54,816 nucleotides of DNA. Origin: Porphyromonas uenonis 60-3 (GTDB taxonomy: Bacteria > Bacteroidota > Bacteroidia > Bacteroidales > Porphyromonadaceae). The position numbers and the translations under genes were made by a program. The stretch lies in NCBI RefSeq assembly GCF_000174775.1, contig NZ_ACLR01000176.1, forward strand, positions 1 through 54,816. The letters run 5' to 3'. The notes beneath the pieces were generated by a model. It made no database searches. It saw nothing but the letters and a program-made list of their open reading frames with translations, and was not told the origin of the DNA. Below are positions 1 through 8,151 of this stretch, piece after piece. Every line of letters starts with the position of its first letter. The stretch's first letter is position 1.

Positions 1-454
1 CATCTTCTTCATCCGAGGCGTCCTGGAGGCGATCAAAAGCTTGCACTGGATCCCCGATGTGATTCATTGTCTGGGGTGGTTCTCCGCACTGGCACCCGTC
101 TACCTGAAGACGGCTTACAAGAATGACCCTTACTTCGAGCGTGCTAAGGTGCTCTTTTCGGTCGATGGCAACGAGGAGGAGGGCGAGATTGGCGAAGACT
201 TGATCAAGAAGCTTGAGTTTGACAAGATTACGGGAGACTTGCTCGACCCGCTACAAGGGGAGGTGACGCCAGACGCGCTACGTCGTATGGCGATCCACTA
301 CTCAGATGGTGTGATCCTGGGGCAGGAGTCGGTCTCTCCTGAGCTCATCGAGTACCTTCGCTCGGAGCCTGACCACAAAGTGCTAGAGTACCCTGGCCCA
401 GCGGTAGATCATGCTGAGGCTTACGTAGACTTTTACCGCAGCTTTACGGAGTAA
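1..454 (+). CDS. Glycogen/starch synthase-like protein (3' part; starts before the window)
   Basis: The open frame runs in from the left edge (frame of base 2) to a TAA at 452-454, so only the C-terminal ~150 residues are seen. The segment IPDVIHCLGWFSALAPVY is the DVIHxHxW signature of the GT5 (ADP-glucose glucosyltransferase) N-terminal domain. No C-terminal GT-B nucleotide-binding half follows; the protein ends soon after the first domain. That matches the short glycogen/starch synthase homologues of about 270 residues common in Bacteroidetes. Whether such short forms are catalytic alone is unclear to me. A TTG at 41 is a possible start, but the frame is open upstream of it, so the gene very likely starts earlier. 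Confidence 0.75.
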   Translation, partial: IFFIRGVLEAIKSLHWIPDVIHCLGWFSALAPVYLKTAYKNDPYFERAKVLFSVDGNEEEGEIGEDLIKKLEFDKITGDLLDPLQGEVTPDALRRMAIHYSDGVILGQESVSPELIEYLRSEPDHKVLEYPGPAVDHAEAYVDFYRSFTE

Positions 455-484
455 GAGCTCCCCTTTTCCGACATATACAGCGAA

Positions 485-522
485 GCCCCTAGCGATCAAT
501 GTACGGTCACTAGGGGTTTTTC
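485..522 (+). terminator. Rho-independent terminator after the glycogen synthase-like gene
   Basis: CCCCTAG (486-492) pairs with CTAGGGG (510-516), followed by five T residues (517-521). It lies 30 bases after the upstream stop and directly against the 3' end of the convergent DUF2851 gene. Confidence 0.8.
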
Positions 523-1866
523 TTATAAGTCTTGCTGTTCGCCAATGGAGGGGGGCAGGCTCATCGCACCGTAGCTCTGCAGTAGCGTACGCCCTACGGG
601 ACATAGCCAGCAGCGACGAGGCTCGCAGTAGTTCCCGTAGAGTTGCAGGAGAGCTTGCGAGTCGTAGGCACTGTGGGGACGTAGCCCCTCGTTGACAAAG
701 CGCTTCACGACACTGTTGCGCTCAGCGGGTAAGTCGTGCGCACTCATCAGCGAGTCATTCGCTAGGGATAGCCCGAGCAGGTCGCGTTCCTGTGTGAGGT
801 AGTACTGAAGCGGTATGACCACATTGATCGCAATGCTCTCGACAGTCGCCCGTCCTATGGTGCCGAGCTGAGCATCCGTCTCGCTGCCCCAGTGGTAGTG
901 TCGCTGCCAGTAGTCGGTCGGGGTGACGGTGAGCAGCTGCTCCAGATGAGCCAGAGACGATGTGCGGAGGAGCTCTCCTGGCAGATTGTCACTACGATAG
1001 TAGAGCGCTGCGAGATAGGCGAGCCGACGATGCGGGAAGGCGCTCGGACGGAGCCGCAGCATGCGTATTGTGCCAGGCGATAGGGGAGAGAGGTGGTACT
1101 TGTGCGATAGGAAGGTAAATTCCTCCTTTAGTCGCTCTCGGTACTGGTCTATCTCGGGAGATATTGGCGCACTCTCCAGTAGTCCGCCCACGCCGAGGAG
1201 CAACGCTTCGAGGGCTAGTGGCGAAGTCTTGTGCTTCAGTAGGATCGAAGGCGGGAGTTGGCGAGCTATCTGCTCGAAAGCATCATTATTCACTTTGCCC
1301 CCTAGGTAACGCATCAGGAAAAGGTGCGTCACCGCAGCCAGGTCGCCTTTGAAAAAGCTCATCGCCGTCTCAATCTGCTGACACTTCCTCTCCAGTCGCT
1401 CACGAGTCAGCTGTGCAAACCAATCGGCCTGCAGACGCTCTGGTAGCTGGCTACAAGCCTCCCCACAGCGAGGGATCTGCGGAGCCTCCGTGAGTTGCTG
1501 CGCTATGGCTAGCAGATCAGGATTGATCTGCATACGGCAGGTAATAGGTGGCGTGCCAGCTTGTAGAGAGATGGGGCCATCGTCCTGCAGCACGATATGT
1601 AGGAGCACATTATTGTAGGCAGGGTCCAGCTGGTGCCCATGGCGCAACCAGTCCGTCGCCTGGCAATGAATCTCTCCATTGCCCGCCCAGGTCAGAGGCC
1701 CTATGCGTAGCTTGAGATTGCTAAAGTCGGGTCCGCCATTCGTGTTGTACCGCCCTGGGTCAATGACGATCGGCGTGACCCCCTCAGGGATACAGGGGTG
1801 TGGCTCGAAGGTGAGCGACTCGTAGAGTCTATTGCCCCAGACCTGGTGTAGCCACATCTCCTGCAT
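523..1866 (-). CDS. DUF2851 family protein
   Basis: A 447-residue protein starting MQEMWLHQVWGNRLY. The N-terminal block with GRYNTNGGPDFSNLKLRIG and GNGEIHCQATDW is the recognisable core of the Bacteroidetes DUF2851 family, and the length is normal for it. The C-terminus has a cluster of cysteines (YCEPRRCWLCPVG) that could bind metal. The biochemical role is unknown. It converges with the upstream gene and lies 16 nt downstream of the guanylyltransferase gene on the same strand, so the two are probably co-transcribed. Confidence 0.85.
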   Translation of the reverse strand: MQEMWLHQVWGNRLYESLTFEPHPCIPEGVTPIVIDPGRYNTNGGPDFSNLKLRIGPLTWAGNGEIHCQATDWLRHGHQLDPAYNNVLLHIVLQDDGPISLQAGTPPITCRMQINPDLLAIAQQLTEAPQIPRCGEACSQLPERLQADWFAQLTRERLERKCQQIETAMSFFKGDLAAVTHLFLMRYLGGKVNNDAFEQIARQLPPSILLKHKTSPLALEALLLGVGGLLESAPISPEIDQYRERLKEEFTFLSHKYHLSPLSPGTIRMLRLRPSAFPHRRLAYLAALYYRSDNLPGELLRTSSLAHLEQLLTVTPTDYWQRHYHWGSETDAQLGTIGRATVESIAINVVIPLQYYLTQERDLLGLSLANDSLMSAHDLPAERNSVVKRFVNEGLRPHSAYDSQALLQLYGNYCEPRRCWLCPVGRTLLQSYGAMSLPPSIGEQQDL

Positions 1867-1882
1867 AGTTCGTGCGAATAGG

Positions 1883-2971
1883 TCAGATGTAGTCCTCTCC
1901 AGACTCTATCTCCACGTCGGTCACATAGTTCTTGATACTCTGCTCCGCCTCCCGCTTGCAGATAAGTAGCACGTTACCATGCTTAGCGATGATACAGTCA
2001 TCAACCCCCTGCACGACTGCCAGCAAGTCGGGATCGTCGATGTAGAGGATATTATTCATCGACTCGTAGAATCGGGTCTTCTGGTGGTTCGTCACATTGC
2101 CCGTCTGATCTTTTGAGCTCTGGTCGTAGAGCGCCCCCCAGGTACCTAGGTCAGCCCAGCCGAAAGTGGCGGGCGTGACAAGCACGTTGTCCGCTTTTTC
2201 CAAAACCCCGTAGTCGATTGATATACTAGGGCAGTAAGGATAGATCTCCTCGATCGCCGCCCGCTCACGGTCGGTGCCGAAGTCACTGGCGCGCTCGGTA
2301 AAGAGTCTGCTCACCTCAGGCATATACTTGGCAAAAGCATCTAGGATCGTCTTGACACTCCAGACGAACATACCGCTATTCCAGAGAAACTCTCCACAAG
2401 AGACAAATATCTCGGCCATCTCACGGTTAGGCTTTTCGGTAAAGACCTTCACCTTGTGGTACTGTCCGTCGAGAGGGCTTTCGCTAGAGTCCACCTGTAT
2501 GTAGCCATAGCCCGTCTCAGGAGCTGTAGGCTTGATGCCCAGCGTCAGGAGGTAGGGGTGGAGGGCTGCAAAGTGGAGCGACTGGCTGACCGTCTGGACG
2601 AAGTTGTCCTCGTTCATAATAATATGATCCGACGCCGCCACGACGATCGATGCCTTCGGATCTCGCTGCTGGATATGGTAGCAAGCGTAGGCGATACATG
2701 GAGCCGTGTTACGTCGCAGAGGCTCCGTGAGGATCTGGTCACGCGTGAGTCCTGGGAGCTGCTCGAGGGTCAGGTCAACATAGTCCGCATGTGTGACGAT
2801 GTATATATGGTCCTCCGGGACGATACGCAGGAACCTCCTGTAGGTGTCCTGTAGCAGCGATCTGCCAGTCCCGAAGAAGTCTAGGAATTGCTTGGGTCGT
2901 GACTGCCGTGAGATAGGCCAGAAGCGACTTCCCACCCCGCCACTCATGATGACACAATAGTAATGCTCCAT
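1883..2971 (-). CDS. manC: Mannose-1-phosphate guanylyltransferase
   Basis: A 362-residue nucleotidyltransferase that makes GDP-mannose from mannose-1-phosphate and GTP, feeding surface glycan and O-antigen synthesis in the cytoplasm. The N-terminus has IMSGGVGSRFWPISR and the PKQFLDF block of the GMP family. FTEKPN and LWNSGMFVW follow, then DYGVLEKADNV and FGWADLGTW near residue 270. There is no C-terminal isomerase domain, so it is a single-function enzyme. The start at 2971 fits a strong promoter 31-62 nt upstream. It is probably the first gene of a two-gene unit with the DUF2851 gene. Confidence 0.93.
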   Translation of the reverse strand: MEHYYCVIMSGGVGSRFWPISRQSRPKQFLDFFGTGRSLLQDTYRRFLRIVPEDHIYIVTHADYVDLTLEQLPGLTRDQILTEPLRRNTAPCIAYACYHIQQRDPKASIVVAASDHIIMNEDNFVQTVSQSLHFAALHPYLLTLGIKPTAPETGYGYIQVDSSESPLDGQYHKVKVFTEKPNREMAEIFVSCGEFLWNSGMFVWSVKTILDAFAKYMPEVSRLFTERASDFGTDRERAAIEEIYPYCPSISIDYGVLEKADNVLVTPATFGWADLGTWGALYDQSSKDQTGNVTNHQKTRFYESMNNILYIDDPDLLAVVQGVDDCIIAKHGNVLLICKREAEQSIKNYVTDVEIESGEDYI

Positions 2972-3001
2972 GTAAATCTGCGATGAGTTAGTTTGTTGCT
3001 A

Positions 3002-3033
3002 CAAAGCTACTAATAAAATAGCTGTGGAGCAAA
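3002..3033 (-). promoter_or_regulatory. Bacteroidetes-type promoter for the manC-DUF2851 unit
   Basis: On the minus strand TTTG (3030-3033) is followed after exactly 20 nt by TAGCTTTG (3002-3009). This matches the TTTG-N19/20-TANNTTTG consensus of the Bacteroidetes primary sigma factor. The predicted start lies about 20 nt before the ATG. Confidence 0.75.
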
Positions 3034-3078
3034 GGAGCAGCTCAAGTTTCACCAGAAGAATCTCTAGCTCTAGAAGTG

Positions 3079-3118
3079 AAAACAGGAGCTACGCCTACTG
3101 AGACGTAACTCCTGTTTT
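3079..3118. terminator. Long stem-loop, possible bidirectional terminator
   Basis: AAAACAGGAG (3079-3088) is the perfect inverse of CTCCTGTTTT (3109-3118). TACG and CGTA continue the stem inward. Both arms end in A/T runs, so either strand could terminate here. No convincing gene lies just upstream on either strand. The short minus-strand ORF across it (3070-3303) has no recognisable family. Confidence 0.5.
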
Positions 3119-3396
3119 GGGGTAGATCGCCTCACCGCATAGATGAGCTTTGCTTCATTAGCATTGGGGATTGGCTGTAGCGAGGTTACATTGTACCACC
3201 GATAGTGTCGTCTAGATCTCGTTTTGCTGGGGGTGATTGCTACAACTTTAAGTTTTGTAGTATTGAGTACCACAAATGTAACTGTTCTTGTTGAAAAAAA
3301 CAAGCCGAACCAGTTGACCCGTCCGTCCTAATATGAGTATCTCCGTGGAGAATCCTAGATTCCCAGGGAGCTATTTTTTATTCTTCACGGAGGGCC
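3119..3396. other. Non-coding stretch, no gene recognised
   Basis: I see no supported gene here. From about 3353 it holds CTCCGTG and later CACGGAG arms that lead into the 129-bp repeat and look like part of the same palindromic element. The minus-strand frame across 3070-3303 is open but shows no known domain and runs into a hairpin. Confidence 0.3.
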
Positions 3397-3525
3397 GAAA
3401 TAAAAGTTCGGAAGAATGAAATGAAACTTCGGAAGAAGCAAATCAAAGTTCGGAAGAATTTTTTTATGCCTCCGTGGAGGATTCCCATTTTCTACCGAGG
3501 AAATTTCGATTTCCTCGGAGGTGTG
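3397..3525 (+). repeat. 129-bp dispersed repeat, copy A
   Basis: It matches 43206-43334 with three substitutions by eye, in the same orientation. It holds three 21-bp direct units with the core AAAGTTCGGAAGAA (second unit AAACTTC). A CCTCCGTGGAGG palindrome follows, then a perfect hairpin CCGAGGAAA / TTTCCTCGG around a 6-nt loop. It has no coding potential that I recognise. Confidence 0.85.
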
Positions 3526-3531
3526 GATATT

Positions 3532-3662
3532 AGAGGTTAGACTTTAGAGGTTAGAGGTTAGAGGTTGAAAGTCCGATCATTCCGATGGCTCTGATAGCTC
3601 CGATGCACTCCGATAGCTCTAACCTCTAAAGTCTAACCTCTAATTTCTAAAGTCTAATCTCT
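3532..3662. repeat. Inverted heptamer array with GATNNCTCN nonamers in the centre
   Basis: TTAGAGG-type heptamers (about 3532-3566) are followed by nonamers GATCATTCC, GATGGCTCT, GATAGCTCC (from 3575), and then CTCTAAC-type heptamers (about 3613-3662). The outer heptamers are inverted relative to each other, so the block can fold into a long imperfect hairpin with the nonamers in its loop. Confidence 0.75.
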
Positions 3663-3711
3663 GGGCGATTGCACTATTTTTGGTATCTTCGCATAGAAAT
3701 AGAAATCAGCA

Positions 3712-4938
3712 ATGGCACAGAATATAAAAGTAGGAGACACCATCCGCTACCTCAACGCATCAGGCGGTGGTGTCGTCAAGCGCATAGAGCGTGGCGTGGC
3801 GTGGGTCGAGGGCCCCGACGGCTTTGAGCTACCCACACCGATACATGAGTGCGTGGTGGTGGACAGCCGAGACACTTTCGTACCAGCATACAAACCTCCC
3901 GTAGTGAAGCGACAAGAGCCAGCAACGCAACCGACGAAGAGCAATGCGCCCGCTACCCCTGAGGTAGTCGAGGATGCCGAGCAGGACTTGAGCTTCGTGG
4001 CACCTCTCTCCAAGGGTCCCTGGTTTGACCGCTCGGGAGGCGAGCAACTGCAGGTGCATGTCGCCTATTTGCCCGTATCGTACGAACACTTCGGACAGTC
4101 GCCCTACGAGACCTATCTAATCAACGAGAGCAACTATCATCTCCTCTTCACCTACAGCACGACAACCTCAGCGGGTGGCTACAAGCTCCGCTCGGCGGGT
4201 GTCCTAGAGCCGGATATGCGGGTGCTGGTCGAGGAGTTTGATGCGTCGGAGATCAACGATCACGCCGTCTCACACTTCCAGTTTATCGCCTACAAGCCTG
4301 AGCGTACCTATCGCTCCATGCCCCCCGTAGAGCGTCAGGTGCGGATGGATGTGGTCAAGCTGGCGAAGCGTCACGCATTTCGTGAGAACCCTTTCTTTGA
4401 TGAGGATGCGCTGGTCATTCCTGTCTTGGAGGCATACGATGGCTCTCAGCAAGCTCCCGCAGAGGAGCCACAGCCAGCGCCCAGTCGTTCGGGAGCTTTG
4501 CCACAGCGTGCGATCGAGCAGAAGAAGGCTACAACGGCACCGCAAAAGGGGCCTCAGAAGGGGGCTCAGAAATCTTCCCAAAAGCAGCCTAAGCAGAGCG
4601 CTCCTCAGCCTCAGCCTGAGCGTAAGCAGCCCGAACCCCCCGCAGCTCCCGAGCAAACCATCGAAAAGGTGGGACTGGAGGCGGAGCGTATACTCCCAAA
4701 TGCTACGGGGATGACACCGCACGAGGTGCTGCTCTATCAGCTGAAGAACTTTCGCCGTGAACTGGACAAGCGTCTGGAGCGTCGTGGCAGCAAGGTGATC
4801 TTCATCCATGGCGCTGGGCAGGGAGTCCTGCATCAGCTCATCATCAACCGTATCGAGCAGGACTACCCGATGGTACAGTATCGAGATGTCACGTTTGATG
4901 GCTTCCCGATGGGCGCTATTGAGGTGACGATATCGTAG
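3712..4938 (+). CDS. DUF2027/Smr-domain protein
   Basis: A 408-residue protein. Residues 1-70 form a small beta-rich module with GDTIRYLNASGGGVV. Residues ~90-235 match the DUF2027 region. A Gln/Pro/Lys-rich linker spans ~240-325. The C-terminal ~75 residues are a Smr domain with FIHGAGQGVL and the AIEVTIS end. Smr domains are nuclease-like modules linked to MutS2 and to mRNA cleavage at stalled ribosomes; here the role is inferred only from the domain. The stop is 11 nt before the CYTH gene, so the two are likely co-transcribed. Confidence 0.85.
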   Translation: MAQNIKVGDTIRYLNASGGGVVKRIERGVAWVEGPDGFELPTPIHECVVVDSRDTFVPAYKPPVVKRQEPATQPTKSNAPATPEVVEDAEQDLSFVAPLSKGPWFDRSGGEQLQVHVAYLPVSYEHFGQSPYETYLINESNYHLLFTYSTTTSAGGYKLRSAGVLEPDMRVLVEEFDASEINDHAVSHFQFIAYKPERTYRSMPPVERQVRMDVVKLAKRHAFRENPFFDEDALVIPVLEAYDGSQQAPAEEPQPAPSRSGALPQRAIEQKKATTAPQKGPQKGAQKSSQKQPKQSAPQPQPERKQPEPPAAPEQTIEKVGLEAERILPNATGMTPHEVLLYQLKNFRRELDKRLERRGSKVIFIHGAGQGVLHQLIINRIEQDYPMVQYRDVTFDGFPMGAIEVTIS

Positions 4939-4949
4939 CTTTTGCCCCA

Positions 4950-5423
4950 ATGCTAGAGATCGAGCGTAAGTACCTTGTCTGTCGTGACGACTACCTCCGA
5001 GAGGCGTCTCACCACCGCCATATCCGCCAGGGTTATCTGGCGGTAGATGAGCGGGTGACCGTGCGGGTGCGCATCATCGACGAGGAGGCACGACTCACTA
5101 TCAAGGGGAGCTCCACCGCCGACGGGCTGGTTCGCTCCGAGTGGGAGTACCCGATCCCTGTCGCAGATGCGGAGGAGATGCTGAGCCAGTGCGCTAGCCA
5201 TTGCCTAGAGAAGGTGCGCTACTACGTACCTTACGAGGGCTTCGTATGGGAGGTGGATCGCTTCGGTGGAAGGTTAGAAGGCTTAGTCATGGCAGAGGTG
5301 GAGCTGACGAGCCCGACAGATTGCCCAGCATTGCCCTCTTGGCTGGGGCGTGAGGTGACGGGCGACATCCGCTACTACAACGCTATGCTAGCGCAAGAGC
5401 CAGCGCCACCACCCACTACTTGA
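4950..5423 (+). CDS. CYTH domain protein (triphosphatase-like)
   Basis: A 157-residue protein starting MLEIERKYLV, the ExExK signature of the CYTH fold. VRVRIIDEEARLTIKG and VWEVDRFGGRLEGLVMAEVEL follow, and the C-terminal WLGREVTGDIRYYNA is typical. CYTH enzymes hydrolyse inorganic triphosphate or make cAMP; the short single-domain form fits a triphosphatase, but this is inference. The TGA stop (5421-5423) uses the first two bases of a 175-bp MITE-like element, so the last residues (EPAPPPTT) may have been altered by that insertion. Confidence 0.88.
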   Translation: MLEIERKYLVCRDDYLREASHHRHIRQGYLAVDERVTVRVRIIDEEARLTIKGSSTADGLVRSEWEYPIPVADAEEMLSQCASHCLEKVRYYVPYEGFVWEVDRFGGRLEGLVMAEVELTSPTDCPALPSWLGREVTGDIRYYNAMLAQEPAPPPTT

Positions 5424-5596
5424 GACTGTTGCAAAAGTCAACAGTCTCACAATCTTGCAAGCAAGATTGTCCAGACTTTGCAGAAAGGATGAAGCGCAAG
5501 GCGCTGAGGGTGAGGTCTGAAGGGAGCATACCTCCGTATGTGACCGAAGCCGAATCCCGAAAGCAACACAGCGATTCGCCTTTATGCAACAGTCTC
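5422..5596 (+). mobile_element. 175-bp MITE-like element, copy 1
   Basis: It has perfect 11-bp terminal inverted repeats, GAGACTGTTGC at 5422-5432 and GCAACAGTCTC at 5586-5596. Internal palindromes include GACTGTTG / CAACAGTC and CAATCTTG / CAAGATTG. The element at 42476-42650 is the same length, inverted, and differs at about three sites. Flanks TACTT (left) and TACCT (right) hint at a decayed target duplication. It encodes no transposase; its short open frames are unlikely to be genes. Confidence 0.85.
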
Positions 5597-5639
5597 TACC
5601 TAAGAGAATCAATAATACACTATATAAAGAGAACTACCT

Positions 5640-7802
5640 ATGACAACTCACCTAAGAAGAGTACTCCTGCTCCTGTTGACCAGTCTCACCCTCTCGGCTG
5701 TCGCACTAGCCGATGGCGGTATGTGGCTCCTGGAGCAGATGGCAGACCACGCTGACGAGCTCCGAGCTAAGGGGCTACAGATCCCCGTGGAGGAGATATA
5801 CAATCCTGATGGACCCTGCTTACAGCGGGCAGTCGTGATGTTTGACGGAGGCTGCTCAGGCGTCTTCGTCTCGAACCAAGGGTTGGTTCTAACCAACCAC
5901 CACTGCGGCTACGACCAGATACAGAGCCACTCGGCCGTAGAGCATAACTATCTACGCGACGGCATCTGGACACAGTCTATGCGTGAGGAGCTGCCCTGTC
6001 CTGGACTAGAGGTGATCTCCATTGACAAGATCACCAACGTGACCGACCAAGTGAACAAATTGCTGAAGCAGTCTCCCTATAAGAAGGATCCGATGGCGGC
6101 TTTCTCCATTGCGACGCTCACCAAGATGATCCCCGCCATCGTAGGCGAGGCAGCGATGCGGCAACCTGGCATTCGTTACGAGCTAAAGCCTTTCTACGGG
6201 GGCAACCGCTACTACCTTTTTACCAAGAAGGTCTTCACCGACGTGCGTCTCGTAGCAGCTCCGCCCAGTGCTATCGGTAAGTATGGCTCCGACACGGACA
6301 ACTGGATGTGGCCTCGCCACACGGGAGACTTCTCTATCTTCCGTGTCTATGTGGACAAGAACAATAACCCCGCCGACTACAGCGCCGACAACGTGCCTTA
6401 CAAGCCAGAGCGCTTCGCAGCGGTCTCTACTTCAGGCGTACAGCGTGATGACTTTGCGCTGATCATGGGCTTCCCTGGTACGACCAATCACTTCTTCACC
6501 GAGGCGCAGGTGGACGAGTGGTCTGAGATAGACAACAACATACGTATCGAGATGCGTGGTCTGCGTCAGGAGGTGATGCTCCGTCGTATGCTCGCTGACG
6601 AGAAGGTCAATATCCAGTACGCGGCTAAGTACGCTTACTCGCAAAATGGCTACAAGCGCGCTCAAGGCGCTAACTGGGCGATCCGCACTCGCAACCTACA
6701 GGCGACCAAGCGTGCGCAGCAAGATGAACTGGCGCAATGGGCTAAGGCAAACAAACGCCCCGAGGTGACGAAGGCTATCCAAACGATTGCCGACTGTGTC
6801 GCTGCGCGTCGTGAGGCTCGTCGTGTGCAGTGGTACCTGATGGAGGGTGTCTTGACGCCGATCGAGTTTCTCCAGATACCGCTAGCCGACGGCAAGAAAC
6901 TCCAGCAGTGGAGCGATCCGAAGGTGCGCGAGGAGATCATCAGCGACTTGCGTAGAGGCTACGCTGCCTTCTATAATAAGGACTACGATCCAGCGGTCGA
7001 CAAGGAGGTAGCGACGGTACTCCTGCAGCGCTACACCGAGCGCATCGATGAGGCGCACTGGCCAGTAGCTCTTCGTGAGGGCGTGGCTCAGTATGGTTCC
7101 GTGCAGGCTTACGTGACTCATCTCTTTGACAGCTCAATCTTTGCCGATCCAGCACGCTTTGACGCTTTCCTCAAGACTCCGTCACGTGAGCAACTCATGA
7201 ACGATCCGATGACGCAGTTTGCCGTCTCGACCATCAATCTCTTCGTCCAGATGCGTGAGCAACAGGCTGCCTACGACGATCCGATCAAGCTGGCTCACAG
7301 AGACTACGTACGTGGTATGATGGATATGCAGGGCGCCCGCAAGGTGTGGCCCGATGCCAACCTGACGCTCCGCTTTACCTACGGCAATGTGCGTGGCTAC
7401 GCTCCTCGCGACAACGTCTACTACGGTCATCAGACGACCCTCACGGGTGTGATGGAAAAGGAAGACCCCAAGAGCTGGGAGTTTGCCCTGCCTGATCGAA
7501 TCAAAGAGATCTACAAGCAAAAGGACTACGGCGTCTATGCACTACCGAATGGCGAGATGCCGGTCAACTTCTGCGCTACGACCCACACAACGGGAGGTAA
7601 CTCAGGTAGCCCTGTCTTCGATGGCAAGGGACGCCTTATCGGGCTCAACTTCGACCGCAACTGGGAGGGTGTCGGTGGCGACATCGAGTACCTGCCCAAC
7701 TACCAGCGAAGCATTATCCTAGACATCCGTTATCTCCTTATGCTCGTCGACAAGTACGGTCACTGCCAGCGTCTGCTCGACGAGATGAACCTTGTTAAGT
7801 AA
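5640..7802 (+). CDS. S46 family dipeptidyl peptidase, DPP11-like (Asp/Glu-specific)
   Basis: A 720-residue secreted serine peptidase. Residues 1-24 are a signal peptide (MTTHLRRVLLLLLTSLTLSA). The S46 triad is visible as His88 in LTNHHCGYDQ, Asp230 in RHTGDFS and Ser655 in GGNSGSPVFD. Arg673, in NFDRNWEG, is the residue that separates acidic-specific DPP11 from DPP7, which has Gly there. The length equals that of P. gingivalis DPP11. It would release N-terminal dipeptides ending in Asp or Glu in the periplasm, feeding amino-acid catabolism of an asaccharolytic cell. It begins 43 nt after the MITE-like element, with no clear promoter of its own. Confidence 0.93.
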   Translation: MTTHLRRVLLLLLTSLTLSAVALADGGMWLLEQMADHADELRAKGLQIPVEEIYNPDGPCLQRAVVMFDGGCSGVFVSNQGLVLTNHHCGYDQIQSHSAVEHNYLRDGIWTQSMREELPCPGLEVISIDKITNVTDQVNKLLKQSPYKKDPMAAFSIATLTKMIPAIVGEAAMRQPGIRYELKPFYGGNRYYLFTKKVFTDVRLVAAPPSAIGKYGSDTDNWMWPRHTGDFSIFRVYVDKNNNPADYSADNVPYKPERFAAVSTSGVQRDDFALIMGFPGTTNHFFTEAQVDEWSEIDNNIRIEMRGLRQEVMLRRMLADEKVNIQYAAKYAYSQNGYKRAQGANWAIRTRNLQATKRAQQDELAQWAKANKRPEVTKAIQTIADCVAARREARRVQWYLMEGVLTPIEFLQIPLADGKKLQQWSDPKVREEIISDLRRGYAAFYNKDYDPAVDKEVATVLLQRYTERIDEAHWPVALREGVAQYGSVQAYVTHLFDSSIFADPARFDAFLKTPSREQLMNDPMTQFAVSTINLFVQMREQQAAYDDPIKLAHRDYVRGMMDMQGARKVWPDANLTLRFTYGNVRGYAPRDNVYYGHQTTLTGVMEKEDPKSWEFALPDRIKEIYKQKDYGVYALPNGEMPVNFCATTHTTGGNSGSPVFDGKGRLIGLNFDRNWEGVGGDIEYLPNYQRSIILDIRYLLMLVDKYGHCQRLLDEMNLVK

Positions 7803-7809
7803 TCTGCCT

Positions 7810-8124
7810 ATGGAGACACTACAACTAGAGGAGCAGATCGTCAAGATGCTCCGCACCGTCTACGACCCTGAGATCCCTGTCAATATCTACGACCTAGGAC
7901 TCATCTACAACGTGGATATACAGGACGAAGGGGCTAAGGTGGTGATCACGATGACGCTCACGGCGCCCAATTGCCCGGCCGCAGACTTCATCCTGCAGGA
8001 TGTACAGATCAAGGTCGAGAGCATCAAGGGCGTCAAGCGCTGTGACATCGAGCTCACCTTCGACCCACCCTGGGATAGCTCGATGATGTCCGAGGAGGCA
8101 CAGCTGGAGCTGGGATTCCTCTAG
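7810..8124 (+). CDS. DUF59/MIP18 family Fe-S cluster assembly factor
   Basis: I chose the ATG at 7810 (METLQLEEQIVKML, 104 residues) over an upstream TTG inside the peptidase gene. TVYDPEIPVNIYDLGLIY and MTLTAPNCPAADFI are the hallmark blocks of DUF59 proteins such as SufT and PaaD-like factors, including the conserved Cys in APNCP. These proteins help mature Fe-S proteins in the cytoplasm. It starts 7 nt after the peptidase stop and is followed 27 nt later by lpxH, so it is probably in one transcript with them. Confidence 0.9.
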   Translation: METLQLEEQIVKMLRTVYDPEIPVNIYDLGLIYNVDIQDEGAKVVITMTLTAPNCPAADFILQDVQIKVESIKGVKRCDIELTFDPPWDSSMMSEEAQLELGFL

Positions 8125-8151
8125 GGCAGAGCCTAGCGCATACCCTAAACT

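Noticed and set aside
3070-3303. Small minus-strand gene
   Set aside because: No known domain, no initiation signal, and it ends inside a hairpin. Not supported as a gene.
3532-3662. Telomere or linear replicon end
   Set aside because: The heptamers are interstitial, short and dispersed among core genes; nothing indicates a DNA end.
4270-4950. 226-residue minus-strand frame opposite the Smr gene
   Set aside because: Antisense to a well-supported gene; Leu/Arg-rich composition typical of a shadow frame.
5420-5755. Open frame inside the MITE-like element
   Set aside because: It exists in both copies but runs through terminal repeats and palindromes and has no family; it is probably fortuitous.
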